Source of the DNA: Candidatus Aminicenantota bacterium
Lineage (GTDB): Bacteria > Acidobacteriota > Aminicenantia > Aminicenantales > Aminicenantaceae
DNA length: 7,881 bases
NCBI GenBank assembly: GCA_004378665.1
Contig: SOIA01000377.1
Coordinates: forward strand, 1 to 7,881
Direction of reading: 5' to 3'
Shown: positions 1 to 6,736 of the stretch, one piece after another
Position numbering within the stretch: the stretch's first letter is position 1
How the letters are laid out: the number at the start of each line of letters is the position of its first letter
The notes under the pieces: model-generated
Told to the model about the DNA's origin: nothing
Seen by the model: only the letters and a program-made list of their open reading frames with translations
Databases searched by the model: none
Made by a program: the position numbers and the translations under genes

Positions 1-1
1 C

Positions 2-79
2 AAGGAAGAAGCCCCAGCGGCAGAGGGAAAAAAGGGCAAGGCGAAAAAAGAGAAAAAAAAGAAGAAAAAGGAAAAATAA
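2..79 (+). CDS. 3' end of a Lys/Ala/Glu-rich protein, probably ribosomal protein L9 (partial)
   Basis: Only the last 25 codons and the TAA stop (77-79) are in the window; the gene starts upstream. The visible tail reads KEEAPAAEGKKGKAKK and then continues almost entirely as Lys and Glu, so it is a strongly basic, low-complexity, probably disordered C-terminus. Nothing in these residues is diagnostic by itself. The suggestion of L9 (rplI) rests on context: rplI directly precedes dnaB in many bacteria (rpsF-ssb-rpsR-rplI-dnaB), and Lys/Ala-rich C-terminal extensions occur on ribosomal proteins. Only 35 nt separate the stop from dnaB, with no terminator hairpin, so the two genes are probably co-transcribed. 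Another basic protein is possible. Confidence 0.5.
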   Translation, partial: KEEAPAAEGKKGKAKKEKKKKKKEK

Positions 80-103
80 TTCACCTGGGTAATTCAGGGA
101 TAT

Positions 104-110
104 AGGGAGA
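104..110 (+). promoter_or_regulatory. Ribosome binding site of dnaB
   Basis: AGGGAGA lies 4 nt before the ATG at 115. It favours that start over the in-frame ATG at 130, which would be 19 nt away. A second purine-rich AGGGA sits at 96-100. No promoter-like -35/-10 pair is evident in the 35-nt gap. Confidence 0.5.
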
Positions 111-114
111 ACGG

Positions 115-1470
115 ATGGAACTCGACGCGATGCTTCTGAAGAAGACTCCTCCTCAGAGTGTCGAGGCAGAAAAGACAGCTCTGGGGGGGATTCTTCTGAG
201 CAACAAAAACTTGAATGTGGTTCTTTCCATTATTTCTCCAGAGGATTTTTATAAGGATTCCAACCGGAAGATCATCGAGAAGATCATCTCCTTAGTGGAC
301 AAGGGCAAGCCTGTTGATGTAGTGACTTTGAGTGAAGAGCTGCAAAAGGAAGGAACTCTTGATGAAGTGGGGGGAGCATCTTATGTTTCTTCTTTGATGG
401 ATGGGATTCCCAAGAGCTTGAACGTCGAGTTCTATGCCCAGATCATCAAGGAAAAGTCCCTTCTCAGACAGTTGATCCTTTCCTCGGCAAAGATCATTTC
501 TTCGAGCTATGAGCAGAGAGAAGATGCGGATCAGCTTTTAGATGAAGCCCAGGCCTCTATCATTGAAGTCGCAGAACAGCGAGTTAAACCTGGCTTTGTT
601 CCTGTCGGATCGTTAGCTTCCCCAACGCTGGACATGATCAAGGCTCTTCATGACCGAAAAGAAACGGTGACAGGAATCCCCACCGGCTTCCGGGACCTGG
701 ACAATTTGACTGCGGGTTTTCACGCTTCCGAGTTTATTGTTGTTGCGGCTCGTCCCTCGATGGGGAAGACGGCTCTCTGCTTGAATATCTCCCAATACGC
801 AGGGCTTAAAACGGATTATTCTGTGGGATTCTTTTCTCTTGAGATGGCGAAGGAGCAGGTCATGATTCGACTGCTGTGCGCCGAGGCCCAGTTAGACCTC
901 AAAAAAGTCAGGACTGGCTTTATTGGAGAAAGAGACTTCGAGAAGTTGAAGCTGAGCGCTGAAGCCTTGTCTCGGTCGAAGATATTCATCGATGAGTCTT
1001 CTGCGTTGACAGTCATGGAGATGAAGGCCAAAGCCAGAAGGTTGAAAATGGAGCAAAATCTTGACCTGGTGTTCATAGACTATATCCAACTGATGCGCCC
1101 CGGGGGAAGGTTTGAGAATAGAACCCAGGAGATGTCCTACATCTCGCGGTCCTTAAAGGAACTGGCGAAGGAAATTAAAATCCCTGTTGTGGGGATTTCC
1201 CAGCTCAGCCGTGCGCCTGAGAAGGGCCGGCGGGAGCCAATCCCGCAGCTTTCAGACTTGAGAGAATCGGGAGCCATCGAGCAGGATGCCGATGTTGTAA
1301 TCTTCATCTACCGCCCAGAATTCTACCGTCCTGATGATGAGAGCATCCGTGGGATTGCGGACATCAATGTGGCCAAACAGAGGAATGGTCCCACGGGAAA
1401 AATCAGCCTTGCCTTCATCCGAGAGTATGTCCGTTTTGCGGACATGGAATTTCAGGATTTTCAGACCTAA
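115..1470 (+). CDS. dnaB: Replicative DNA helicase DnaB
   Basis: This is the hexameric 5'-3' helicase that unwinds DNA at the replication fork and recruits primase. The 451-residue length is normal for the family. The N-terminal primase-interacting domain spans about residues 10-110 (starting PPQSVEAEKTALGGILLS), followed by a linker and the RecA-like motor from about residue 185 (GIPTGFRDLD at 187). Visible motor motifs are Walker A ARPSMGKT (212-219), the catalytic Glu in FSLEM (E243), Walker B VFIDYIQL (D322), the conserved SDLRESGAIEQDADVV segment, and KQRNGPTG (421-428) carrying the arginine finger R423. No intein interrupts the motor domain. The start at 115 follows a purine-rich ribosome binding site. 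The stop is 1 nt before the next ATG, suggesting translational coupling to the lipid-transport genes. Identification is secure. Confidence 0.98.
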   Translation: MELDAMLLKKTPPQSVEAEKTALGGILLSNKNLNVVLSIISPEDFYKDSNRKIIEKIISLVDKGKPVDVVTLSEELQKEGTLDEVGGASYVSSLMDGIPKSLNVEFYAQIIKEKSLLRQLILSSAKIISSSYEQREDADQLLDEAQASIIEVAEQRVKPGFVPVGSLASPTLDMIKALHDRKETVTGIPTGFRDLDNLTAGFHASEFIVVAARPSMGKTALCLNISQYAGLKTDYSVGFFSLEMAKEQVMIRLLCAEAQLDLKKVRTGFIGERDFEKLKLSAEALSRSKIFIDESSALTVMEMKAKARRLKMEQNLDLVFIDYIQLMRPGGRFENRTQEMSYISRSLKELAKEIKIPVVGISQLSRAPEKGRREPIPQLSDLRESGAIEQDADVVIFIYRPEFYRPDDESIRGIADINVAKQRNGPTGKISLAFIREYVRFADMEFQDFQT

Positions 1471-1471
1471 G

Positions 1472-2260
1472 ATGTTTCCAAAAGTCAAACCTCCGCTCTT
1501 TTATATTAATGCCTTTTTTGAAGAGGTGGGAGAAGTGGGGCTGCTCTTGTTCCGAACGTTAAAAAATCTGTTTAAAAAACCGTGGGAAAAGGGGATTTTC
1601 ATCCAGCAGCTTGAAGAAGTGGGTGTCCGGTCACTGCCCGTCGTGTCTTTGACTGCGGCCTTTGGCGGACTTGTCTTCGGACTCCAAACATACATTGGAT
1701 TTCATCGTTACATAGGTCCTGGATCGGAAACCTATGGAGGGCCGATCATATCTCTTGGACTGTCCAAAGAGCTGATTCCGATTCTGGTCGGATTAATGGT
1801 CGCGGGCCGCGTGGGTTCGTCCATGGCTGCGGAGATCGGAACGATGCGGATCACTGAGCAGATAGATGCCCTTTTCAGTTTAGGAGCCGATCCTATCCGC
1901 TACCTCGTGGTGCCTCGGACTCTCGCCTGCTTTATCATGCTTCCCTTTCTGACGGTGTATGGAGACATCATCGGGATGGCCGCGGGATTTTTCTATAATG
2001 TTTACCTGATGGGAGTGAACAGAGTCATTTACATCAGGAACACGTTGATGTATATCGAAATGTGGGATTTGTTCAGCGGCCTGATAAAAGCCTCGATTTT
2101 TGGCGTTATCATTGCGATAATAGGCTGTTGGCAGGGATTAAAAACAGAGGGAGGGGCAGAGGGAGTGGGAAGAGCGACGACGCGGACAGTCGTGATCGCC
2201 AGCATCCTCATCCTGATCGTTAACTTTTTTCTCAGCCAAGCCCTCCCCGCGGATATTTAA
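1472..2260 (+). CDS. mlaE: MlaE-family ABC transporter permease
   Basis: This is the inner-membrane permease of an Mla/MCE-type lipid transporter, which with the MlaF ATPase moves phospholipid between the inner membrane and an MCE protein. The 262-residue product is of typical length. It has an N-terminal amphipathic interfacial region (about 10-40), then hydrophobic segments near 52-75, 92-112, 145-182, 201-220 and 237-256. The family signature is clear at 111-133: AGRVGSSMAAEIGTM followed by RITEQIDAL. I chose the ATG at 1472, which is 1 nt after the dnaB stop (TAAGATG) and gives MFPKVKPPLF. The reading frame is open further upstream, to an ATG at 1334, but that extension lies inside dnaB and encodes no MlaE-like residues. 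No strong Shine-Dalgarno is present, consistent with coupling to dnaB translation. MlaF starts 2 nt after the stop. Confidence 0.93.
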   Translation: MFPKVKPPLFYINAFFEEVGEVGLLLFRTLKNLFKKPWEKGIFIQQLEEVGVRSLPVVSLTAAFGGLVFGLQTYIGFHRYIGPGSETYGGPIISLGLSKELIPILVGLMVAGRVGSSMAAEIGTMRITEQIDALFSLGADPIRYLVVPRTLACFIMLPFLTVYGDIIGMAAGFFYNVYLMGVNRVIYIRNTLMYIEMWDLFSGLIKASIFGVIIAIIGCWQGLKTEGGAEGVGRATTRTVVIASILILIVNFFLSQALPADI

Positions 2261-2262
2261 TA

Positions 2263-3009
2263 ATGATACGAGTCGTCGATCTGCATAAATCCTTCGGTGG
2301 GAACGAAGTCCTGCGGGGAGTGAACCTCCAGCTTAAGCGCGGAGAGACCCTTGTCATCATCGGTCAGAGCGGCTGCGGGAAGAGCGTTCTTCTCAAACAT
2401 GTCATCGGCCTTCTCAAGCCTGACAGAGGGAAGATTTACGTGGACGGAGTGGACATCACCGCACTCGATGGTGATGAGCTTCATAAAATTACCCGAAGAT
2501 TCGGAATGCTTTTTCAAGGAACCGCCCTTTTTGACTCGCTGACTGTCGGCCAGAATGTCAGCTTTGGCCTGGAGAGGTACACCAACTACTCAGAGGAAAG
2601 GATTCAAGCGCTGGTGAAGGAAAACCTGGCCAAGGTTGGATTGAGGGGAATAGAACACCTCATGCCGTTCGAGCTCAGCGGCGGAATGAGGAAGAGAGTC
2701 GGTCTGGCCCGGGCCATCGCCTACAACCCGGATATAATACTTTATGATGAACCCTCCACAGGGATTGATCCGATACGTGCGGACGCCATAAATAACTTGA
2801 TCATCAGGATGAAGAATGAGATGCAGGCGAGCGAGCTGATCATCACTCATGACATGGTCAGCGCATACAAGGTGGCCGACAGGATTGGGATGTTGTATGG
2901 AGGAAAGATAATCGAGATGGGGACTCCTGAGGAGATCAGGAACTCAAAAAACCCAGTCGTCCAGCAGTTCATTCACGGAAACGCCGAAGGACCGATTGAA
3001 AATTGGTAA
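2263..3009 (+). CDS. mlaF: MlaF-family ABC transporter ATP-binding protein
   Basis: This is the cytoplasmic ATPase that pairs with MlaE and powers lipid transport. The 248-residue protein is a complete nucleotide-binding domain: Walker A GQSGCGKS (34-41), Q-loop Q85 in LFQGTALFDSLTV, ABC signature LSGGM (138-142), Walker B with catalytic Glu YDEP (D162, E163), D-loop TGIDP, and switch His H196 in ITHD. The C-terminus (QQFIHGNAEGP, about 235-244) resembles the end of E. coli MlaF, where this tail reaches the partner subunit in the dimer. The ATG is 2 nt after the mlaE stop and has no good Shine-Dalgarno, so translation probably depends on coupling. A subfamily label of MlaF rather than a general ABC ATPase follows from these motifs and from the flanking mlaE and MCE genes. 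Confidence 0.95.
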   Translation: MIRVVDLHKSFGGNEVLRGVNLQLKRGETLVIIGQSGCGKSVLLKHVIGLLKPDRGKIYVDGVDITALDGDELHKITRRFGMLFQGTALFDSLTVGQNVSFGLERYTNYSEERIQALVKENLAKVGLRGIEHLMPFELSGGMRKRVGLARAIAYNPDIILYDEPSTGIDPIRADAINNLIIRMKNEMQASELIITHDMVSAYKVADRIGMLYGGKIIEMGTPEEIRNSKNPVVQQFIHGNAEGPIENW

Positions 3010-3067
3010 GGAAAGATGTTAAAAAGAGAAAAGAATAACACGCTTCTCTCGGAATAAGGGAAGGATA
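3010..3067 (+). promoter_or_regulatory. 58-nt gap with the ribosome binding site of the MCE gene
   Basis: This is the longest non-coding stretch in the window. AAGGGAAGGA at 3056-3065 is a strong purine-rich ribosome binding site ending 2 nt before the ATG; its AAGGG half is 7 nt away. An imperfect inverted repeat, AGAGAA (3025-3030) with TTCTCT (3044-3049), is too short and lacks a following T-run, so I do not call a terminator. No clear promoter is seen. Confidence 0.5.
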
Positions 3068-4375
3068 ATGAAACAAGAAATAAAAATCGGAATATTCCTG
3101 ACCACGGCATTGCTGATCGTCGCGACCTTTATATTTGTTGTGGGGGATCTGGGTGTTTTGTTCCGGAAGCCCGGGTATTCCCTGATCGTGTCCTACGATT
3201 CTGCGACCGGCCTCGAGAAAAGAGCCGTGGTGAGGATGGCAGGAGTGAAAGTCGGATATGTGAAGGACATCAGGCTGAAGGGAAGAAAGGCCGAGGTGGA
3301 GTTGATCATCAACTCCGGAGTTTCCATTCCAGAGGGATCGAGGGCCACAATGGCTTCGATCGGGCTGCTGGGAGAGAAACACATTGAAATCCTACCAGGA
3401 GAAGGGGAGGATTTTTTTAAGGCGGGAGATGCGATTGAGGGAGTTCCTTCTGTGAGTTTTGACCAGATGGGAACGACGCTGCTTGCGATCGGGGATCAGT
3501 TTAAAGGAATTGCACAGATCATCAATGAGATGATCGGAGGGGAAGAATCGCGTCAAAATTTCAGGGATACACTTGAAAACCTGGCTACGTTCTCTGAAGA
3601 ATTGAATGAGTTCTTGGGCGAGAACAGAGTGGAAATCCAGAAAGGCCTCCAGAGTTCTCAGCAGACTGTCCAGACGTTTGAGCAGAGAGTCGAGGATGTC
3701 TCCAAGAATCTGAATGAGTTGATCTCTGTTCTCAAGGATGCGGTCGGAGAGAGCCGTGAAAACCTTAGGGTCAACATGGAGAGTATCAAGGAGTTAATCA
3801 AAAGCATTGAAAAATCCCTGGAGCTTTTGAACAAGTCTTTAGAGAAGATCAACAAGGGTGAAGGGACTTTGGGGAAGCTCATTCATCAGCCGGATCTTTA
3901 CGAGAGGGCAGAAGCTGTGATTGATGACCTTGAAAAGGTTGTTGATCCTGTTTCGAGCATTCGATTATTTAGCGTAATGAGTGCGGAATATTATGCTGAG
4001 AGTGAGATGTTGAAAGGATCTTTTACTCTGGGCCTATGGGTGGCCAAAGATAAACTGCTTTTGACTCAGATCATCTATAATCCCTGGCAGGAACAGCTTC
4101 TGTACTCGCTGCAGGGCGGATTCCGGTGGGGGAATTTTTCTCCGCGGATCGGGATCATGGAATCCAAGATGGGGGCAGGAATCGATTACTACGCCCTCAA
4201 AGACAGATTGAAGTTTAGCCTGGAGGGTTTTGATTTCGACCGAGATCCTCAACCCCAATTCAGATTCCGCACAAGAGTGACGACGTTGAAATATCTCCAT
4301 CTTCTTCTCGGGCTCGATGATTTCACTTTCTCTTCAAACAGAGAAGTGTTCTTCGGCCTGGAGTTTGGTTTTTAA
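3068..4375 (+). CDS. mlaD: MlaD-like MCE-domain protein with long helical segment and predicted C-terminal outer-membrane beta-barrel
   Basis: This is the lipid-binding partner of the MlaEF transporter. The 435-residue protein is over twice the length of E. coli MlaD. Domains in order: cytoplasmic tip and one membrane anchor (about 7-27, IGIFLTTALLIVATFIFVVG); one MCE domain (about 37-112) with the motif VRMAGVKVGYVKDI (55-68) and the pore-loop segment GLLGEKHIEI (99-108), matching GLLGEQYLAL of E. coli MlaD; a long, mostly helical coiled-coil-like stretch (about 135-295) ending in the MCE-linker motif INKGEGTLGKLI (261-272); then a beta-rich region (about 298-435) of alternating strands and turns ending FFGLEFGF. 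A terminal Phe on a final amphipathic strand is the usual signal for BAM-dependent outer-membrane insertion. I infer a trans-periplasmic bridge between MlaEF and the outer membrane. Such an MlaD architecture has been described in the diderm Firmicute Veillonella parvula. The stop overlaps the radA ATG by one base. Confidence 0.9.
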   Translation: MKQEIKIGIFLTTALLIVATFIFVVGDLGVLFRKPGYSLIVSYDSATGLEKRAVVRMAGVKVGYVKDIRLKGRKAEVELIINSGVSIPEGSRATMASIGLLGEKHIEILPGEGEDFFKAGDAIEGVPSVSFDQMGTTLLAIGDQFKGIAQIINEMIGGEESRQNFRDTLENLATFSEELNEFLGENRVEIQKGLQSSQQTVQTFEQRVEDVSKNLNELISVLKDAVGESRENLRVNMESIKELIKSIEKSLELLNKSLEKINKGEGTLGKLIHQPDLYERAEAVIDDLEKVVDPVSSIRLFSVMSAEYYAESEMLKGSFTLGLWVAKDKLLLTQIIYNPWQEQLLYSLQGGFRWGNFSPRIGIMESKMGAGIDYYALKDRLKFSLEGFDFDRDPQPQFRFRTRVTTLKYLHLLLGLDDFTFSSNREVFFGLEFGF

Positions 4376-5730
4376 TGAAAGTCAAAACAACCTTTATCTG
4401 CCAGAGTTGTGGTACGCATTCGCCGAAATGGATGGGCAGATGTCCTGGCTGCGGGGAGTGGAACTCGATGGTCGAGGAGGTGGAAGAGGAAGCTTCGGCC
4501 GAATTCTCTTTTCCCCCTTCTGACCCTGTCCTCTACAAAGATATCAAGGAAGCCGGGAAAGAAAGGATCAAGACCAGCATCGAGGAGTTGAATCCCGTCT
4601 TCGGTGGAGGAGTTGTTCTGGGTTCGCTGGTTTTGATCGGAGGAGAACCCGGGATAGGCAAATCCACCCTGCTTCTCCAGATGAGCCGGGATTTTGCCCT
4701 TCAAGGAGAGAAGGTCCTGTACGTCTCCGGGGAGGAGTCTCTGGAGCAAGTCAAGATCCGGGGCGAAAGGCTCGGACTCCGGAACGGAAATCTGTACTTC
4801 CTGGCGGAGACAAACCTCGAACGCATCATCTCCCATGCGGAAAAGCTCAATCCTCGGGTTCTGATCCTGGATTCGGTCCAGGCAGTCTTCTCCTCGAAAC
4901 TCTCTTCCAGCCCGGGCACGATCAGTCAAGTCCGGGAAGCGGCCAACCAGGTCTTTCGATTTGCCAAGAAAGGCCAGGTTTCCTCGTTCCTCATCGGGCA
5001 CATCACCAAAGAAGGGTCATTGGCCGGGCCAAAATCTCTTGAGCATATGGTGGATGTGGTCCTGTATTTTGAGGGGGAAAGGGACCATAGCTATCGGGTG
5101 CTGCGTGCTCTGAAAAACAGGTTCGGCCCTGTCTCAGAGCTGGCTCTGTTCGAGATGGGAGCCAAGGGACTCAAGGCCATCTCAAACCCGTCCGCCTTCT
5201 TCTTGAAGGAAAGACCCACAGAGGAAGCGGGAAGTGTCGTGGTCAGCACTATCAAGGGCTCCCGTCCGTTACTGGCGGAGATTCAAGCCCTGGTTTCTTC
5301 AACCTTGTTCGCAGGGAATCCGCGGAGGATGACGATCGGACTCGATCATTTTCGTGTGGCCATGCTGTTGGCTATCGTGGAGAAAAAGATGGGATTCAGC
5401 TTCTCAGGAGAAGACATCTACATCAATGTGGCCGGCGGACTGAGCCTCGATGAGCCTGCCACAGACCTGGGAGTGATAGCATCCGTAGTCTCTTGCTTAA
5501 AGAATAGAGTGATTCCACAGGATGTCGTAGTCTTCGGGGAAGTCGGGCTGAGCGGCGAGATTCGCTCTGTCAGCCAACCCCTTGCCCGAGTGAAGGAAGC
5601 GGAGTCCCTCGGTTTTAAAACGGTCATAATGCCCCAGGGGAACCTTTCTCATCTCGAGAAGGAGGACCTTTCGGAGATCAATCTCCAGGGAGCAAAGAAT
5701 ATAAAACAGGCTTTAGGGATTATATTTTAA
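4375..5730 (+). CDS. radA: DNA repair protein RadA (Sms)
   Basis: RadA is a RecA-related, DnaB-like ATPase that promotes branch migration and processing of recombination intermediates. The 451-residue length is normal. The N-terminal zinc finger has four Cys in C-x2-C-x10-C-x2-C spacing (C9, C12, C23, C26). The RecA-like core follows, with Walker A GEPGIGKS (90-97), Walker B VLILDS (D166) and the RadA-specific KNRFG motif (247-251). The C-terminal Lon-protease-like domain (about 275-451) includes GSRPLLAEIQALV and GGLSLDEPATDLGV. As in other RadA proteins, this domain shows no Lon Ser catalytic motif and probably acts as a structural and DNA-binding platform. The ATG shares its A with the TAA of the preceding MCE gene (TAATG), indicating coupled translation. 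No insertion or intein is seen. Confidence 0.97.
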   Translation: MKVKTTFICQSCGTHSPKWMGRCPGCGEWNSMVEEVEEEASAEFSFPPSDPVLYKDIKEAGKERIKTSIEELNPVFGGGVVLGSLVLIGGEPGIGKSTLLLQMSRDFALQGEKVLYVSGEESLEQVKIRGERLGLRNGNLYFLAETNLERIISHAEKLNPRVLILDSVQAVFSSKLSSSPGTISQVREAANQVFRFAKKGQVSSFLIGHITKEGSLAGPKSLEHMVDVVLYFEGERDHSYRVLRALKNRFGPVSELALFEMGAKGLKAISNPSAFFLKERPTEEAGSVVVSTIKGSRPLLAEIQALVSSTLFAGNPRRMTIGLDHFRVAMLLAIVEKKMGFSFSGEDIYINVAGGLSLDEPATDLGVIASVVSCLKNRVIPQDVVVFGEVGLSGEIRSVSQPLARVKEAESLGFKTVIMPQGNLSHLEKEDLSEINLQGAKNIKQALGIIF

Positions 5731-5734
5731 TTAT

Positions 5735-5739
5735 AAGGA
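5735..5739 (+). promoter_or_regulatory. Ribosome binding site of the yacL-like gene
   Basis: AAGGA is placed 7 nt before the ATG at 5747, inside the 16-nt gap after the radA stop. It supports that start codon. Confidence 0.6.
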
Positions 5740-5746
5740 TTAATTC

Positions 5747-6736
5747 ATGGGCATTTTTATTTTTCGTTTTCTTGTTATCGCTTTCATAACTCTCGCGGGT
5801 TATTTCTTCCCACCTTTTCGCCTTGACTCGTACGTCGGAGCAGGCATTGGCTTTGTCTTGAGTGCCCTTATTGTTTACCTGGAGACGCTGATTCGGAAAA
5901 GCCAGTTCAAGATAATCTGGAGCTCGACAATCGGGACTCTTGCAGGAGTCCTGTTGGGCTGGGCACTCGGTTCAATCTACCAGACAGTCTCCGAGGATGA
6001 TTCCACCGCGACCTTTATCCGGATATTTTTTCTCCTCATCATGCCGTACATCGGTTTCCTTGTCGGAACGCGGAAGTTCGAGTGGCTCGAGCCTCCCCAT
6101 CTCTTTCGGTTTTTCAAAGAGAGTAGTGTGAGCAGCGACTTTAAAATTCTCGACACAAGCGTGATCATTGACGGACGGATCGCTGACATCTGTGATACGG
6201 CATTCATCGGAGGGGCTCTCGTCATTCCCCAGTTTATTCTCAAAGAACTTCAGCTCGTGGCAGATTCTCCAGATGGAATAAAGAGACAGAGGGGGAGAAG
6301 AGGGTTGGAAGTCCTGGACCATCTCCAGAAATCGGCCCAGGTGCACACCATGATTTCCGAAGTGGATTTTCCAGAGGTCAAGGATGTAGACTCCAAGCTC
6401 ATCGAGTTGGCCAAACACATGGACGCAAAGATCATCACCAATGATTTTAACCTCAACAAGATCGCTCAGCTTCAAGGGATTTCGGTGCTGAACATCAACG
6501 AGCTCGCGAATGCGCTCAAACCGGTTGTTTTGCCCGGAGAAGCGTTAAAAATCTTCATCCTGAAAGAAGGGAAGGAAAAGGATCAGGGAGTCGCTTACCT
6601 GGATGATGGAACCATGGTTGTTGTGGACAATTCGAGGAGGATGATCGGACAAAACATCGAAATCACCGTCACATCTGTTCTCCAGACAACAGTGGGGAAG
6701 ATGATATTCGGGCGTTACAACGAAGACTCTCAATGA
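5747..6736 (+). CDS. yacL: YacL-type membrane-anchored PIN-TRAM domain protein
   Basis: This is a predicted integral-membrane ribonuclease-like protein whose cellular substrate is not established. The N-terminal part has about four hydrophobic segments (near 3-21, 28-48, 61-80 and 91-108). The PIN nuclease domain follows (about 132-255): FKILDTSVIIDGRIADI (D136, D142), KEL (E167), VDSKLIELA (D215) and IITNDFNL (D233) supply the acidic residues expected for metal binding, so the active site looks intact. A TRAM domain, a small RNA-binding beta fold, occupies about 258-325 (PGEALKIFILKEGKEKDQG, then GTMVVVDNSRR and GQNIEITVTSVLQT). At 329 residues it is somewhat shorter than Bacillus YacL. Bacillus has the order radA-disA-yacL-ispD-ispF; here the gene directly follows radA and precedes ispD, supporting the YacL assignment. 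Its TGA overlaps the ispD ATG in ATGA. Confidence 0.9.
   Translation: MGIFIFRFLVIAFITLAGYFFPPFRLDSYVGAGIGFVLSALIVYLETLIRKSQFKIIWSSTIGTLAGVLLGWALGSIYQTVSEDDSTATFIRIFFLLIMPYIGFLVGTRKFEWLEPPHLFRFFKESSVSSDFKILDTSVIIDGRIADICDTAFIGGALVIPQFILKELQLVADSPDGIKRQRGRRGLEVLDHLQKSAQVHTMISEVDFPEVKDVDSKLIELAKHMDAKIITNDFNLNKIAQLQGISVLNINELANALKPVVLPGEALKIFILKEGKEKDQGVAYLDDGTMVVVDNSRRMIGQNIEITVTSVLQTTVGKMIFGRYNEDSQ

Noticed and set aside
1334..1471. N-terminal extension of mlaE to an upstream ATG within dnaB
   Set aside because: The additional 46 residues are an out-of-frame reading of the conserved dnaB C-terminus; ATG 1472 gives the usual MlaE length.
3025..3049. Inverted repeat AGAGAA/TTCTCT in the mlaF-MCE gap as a terminator
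   Set aside because: The 6-bp stem is AU-rich with a 13-nt loop and has no T-run after it. It would be a weak hairpin, and a terminator inside this cassette is unlikely.
2969..3382. Minus-strand open frame of 137 codons over the mlaF end and the MCE gene start
   Set aside because: It runs antisense across two well-supported genes and shows no domain or start signal.
3412..3418. T7 run inside the MCE gene as a terminator or frameshift site
   Set aside because: No GC-rich stem precedes it and the reading frame continues intact through it, encoding Phe-Phe in a normal linker.
4372..5001. Long open frame on the minus strand (209 codons) opposite radA
   Set aside because: It lies wholly antisense to a confidently identified radA region, its translation is rich in Arg, Asp and Phe with no recognisable motif, and it has no evident ribosome binding site. 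It is a by-product of radA codon usage.
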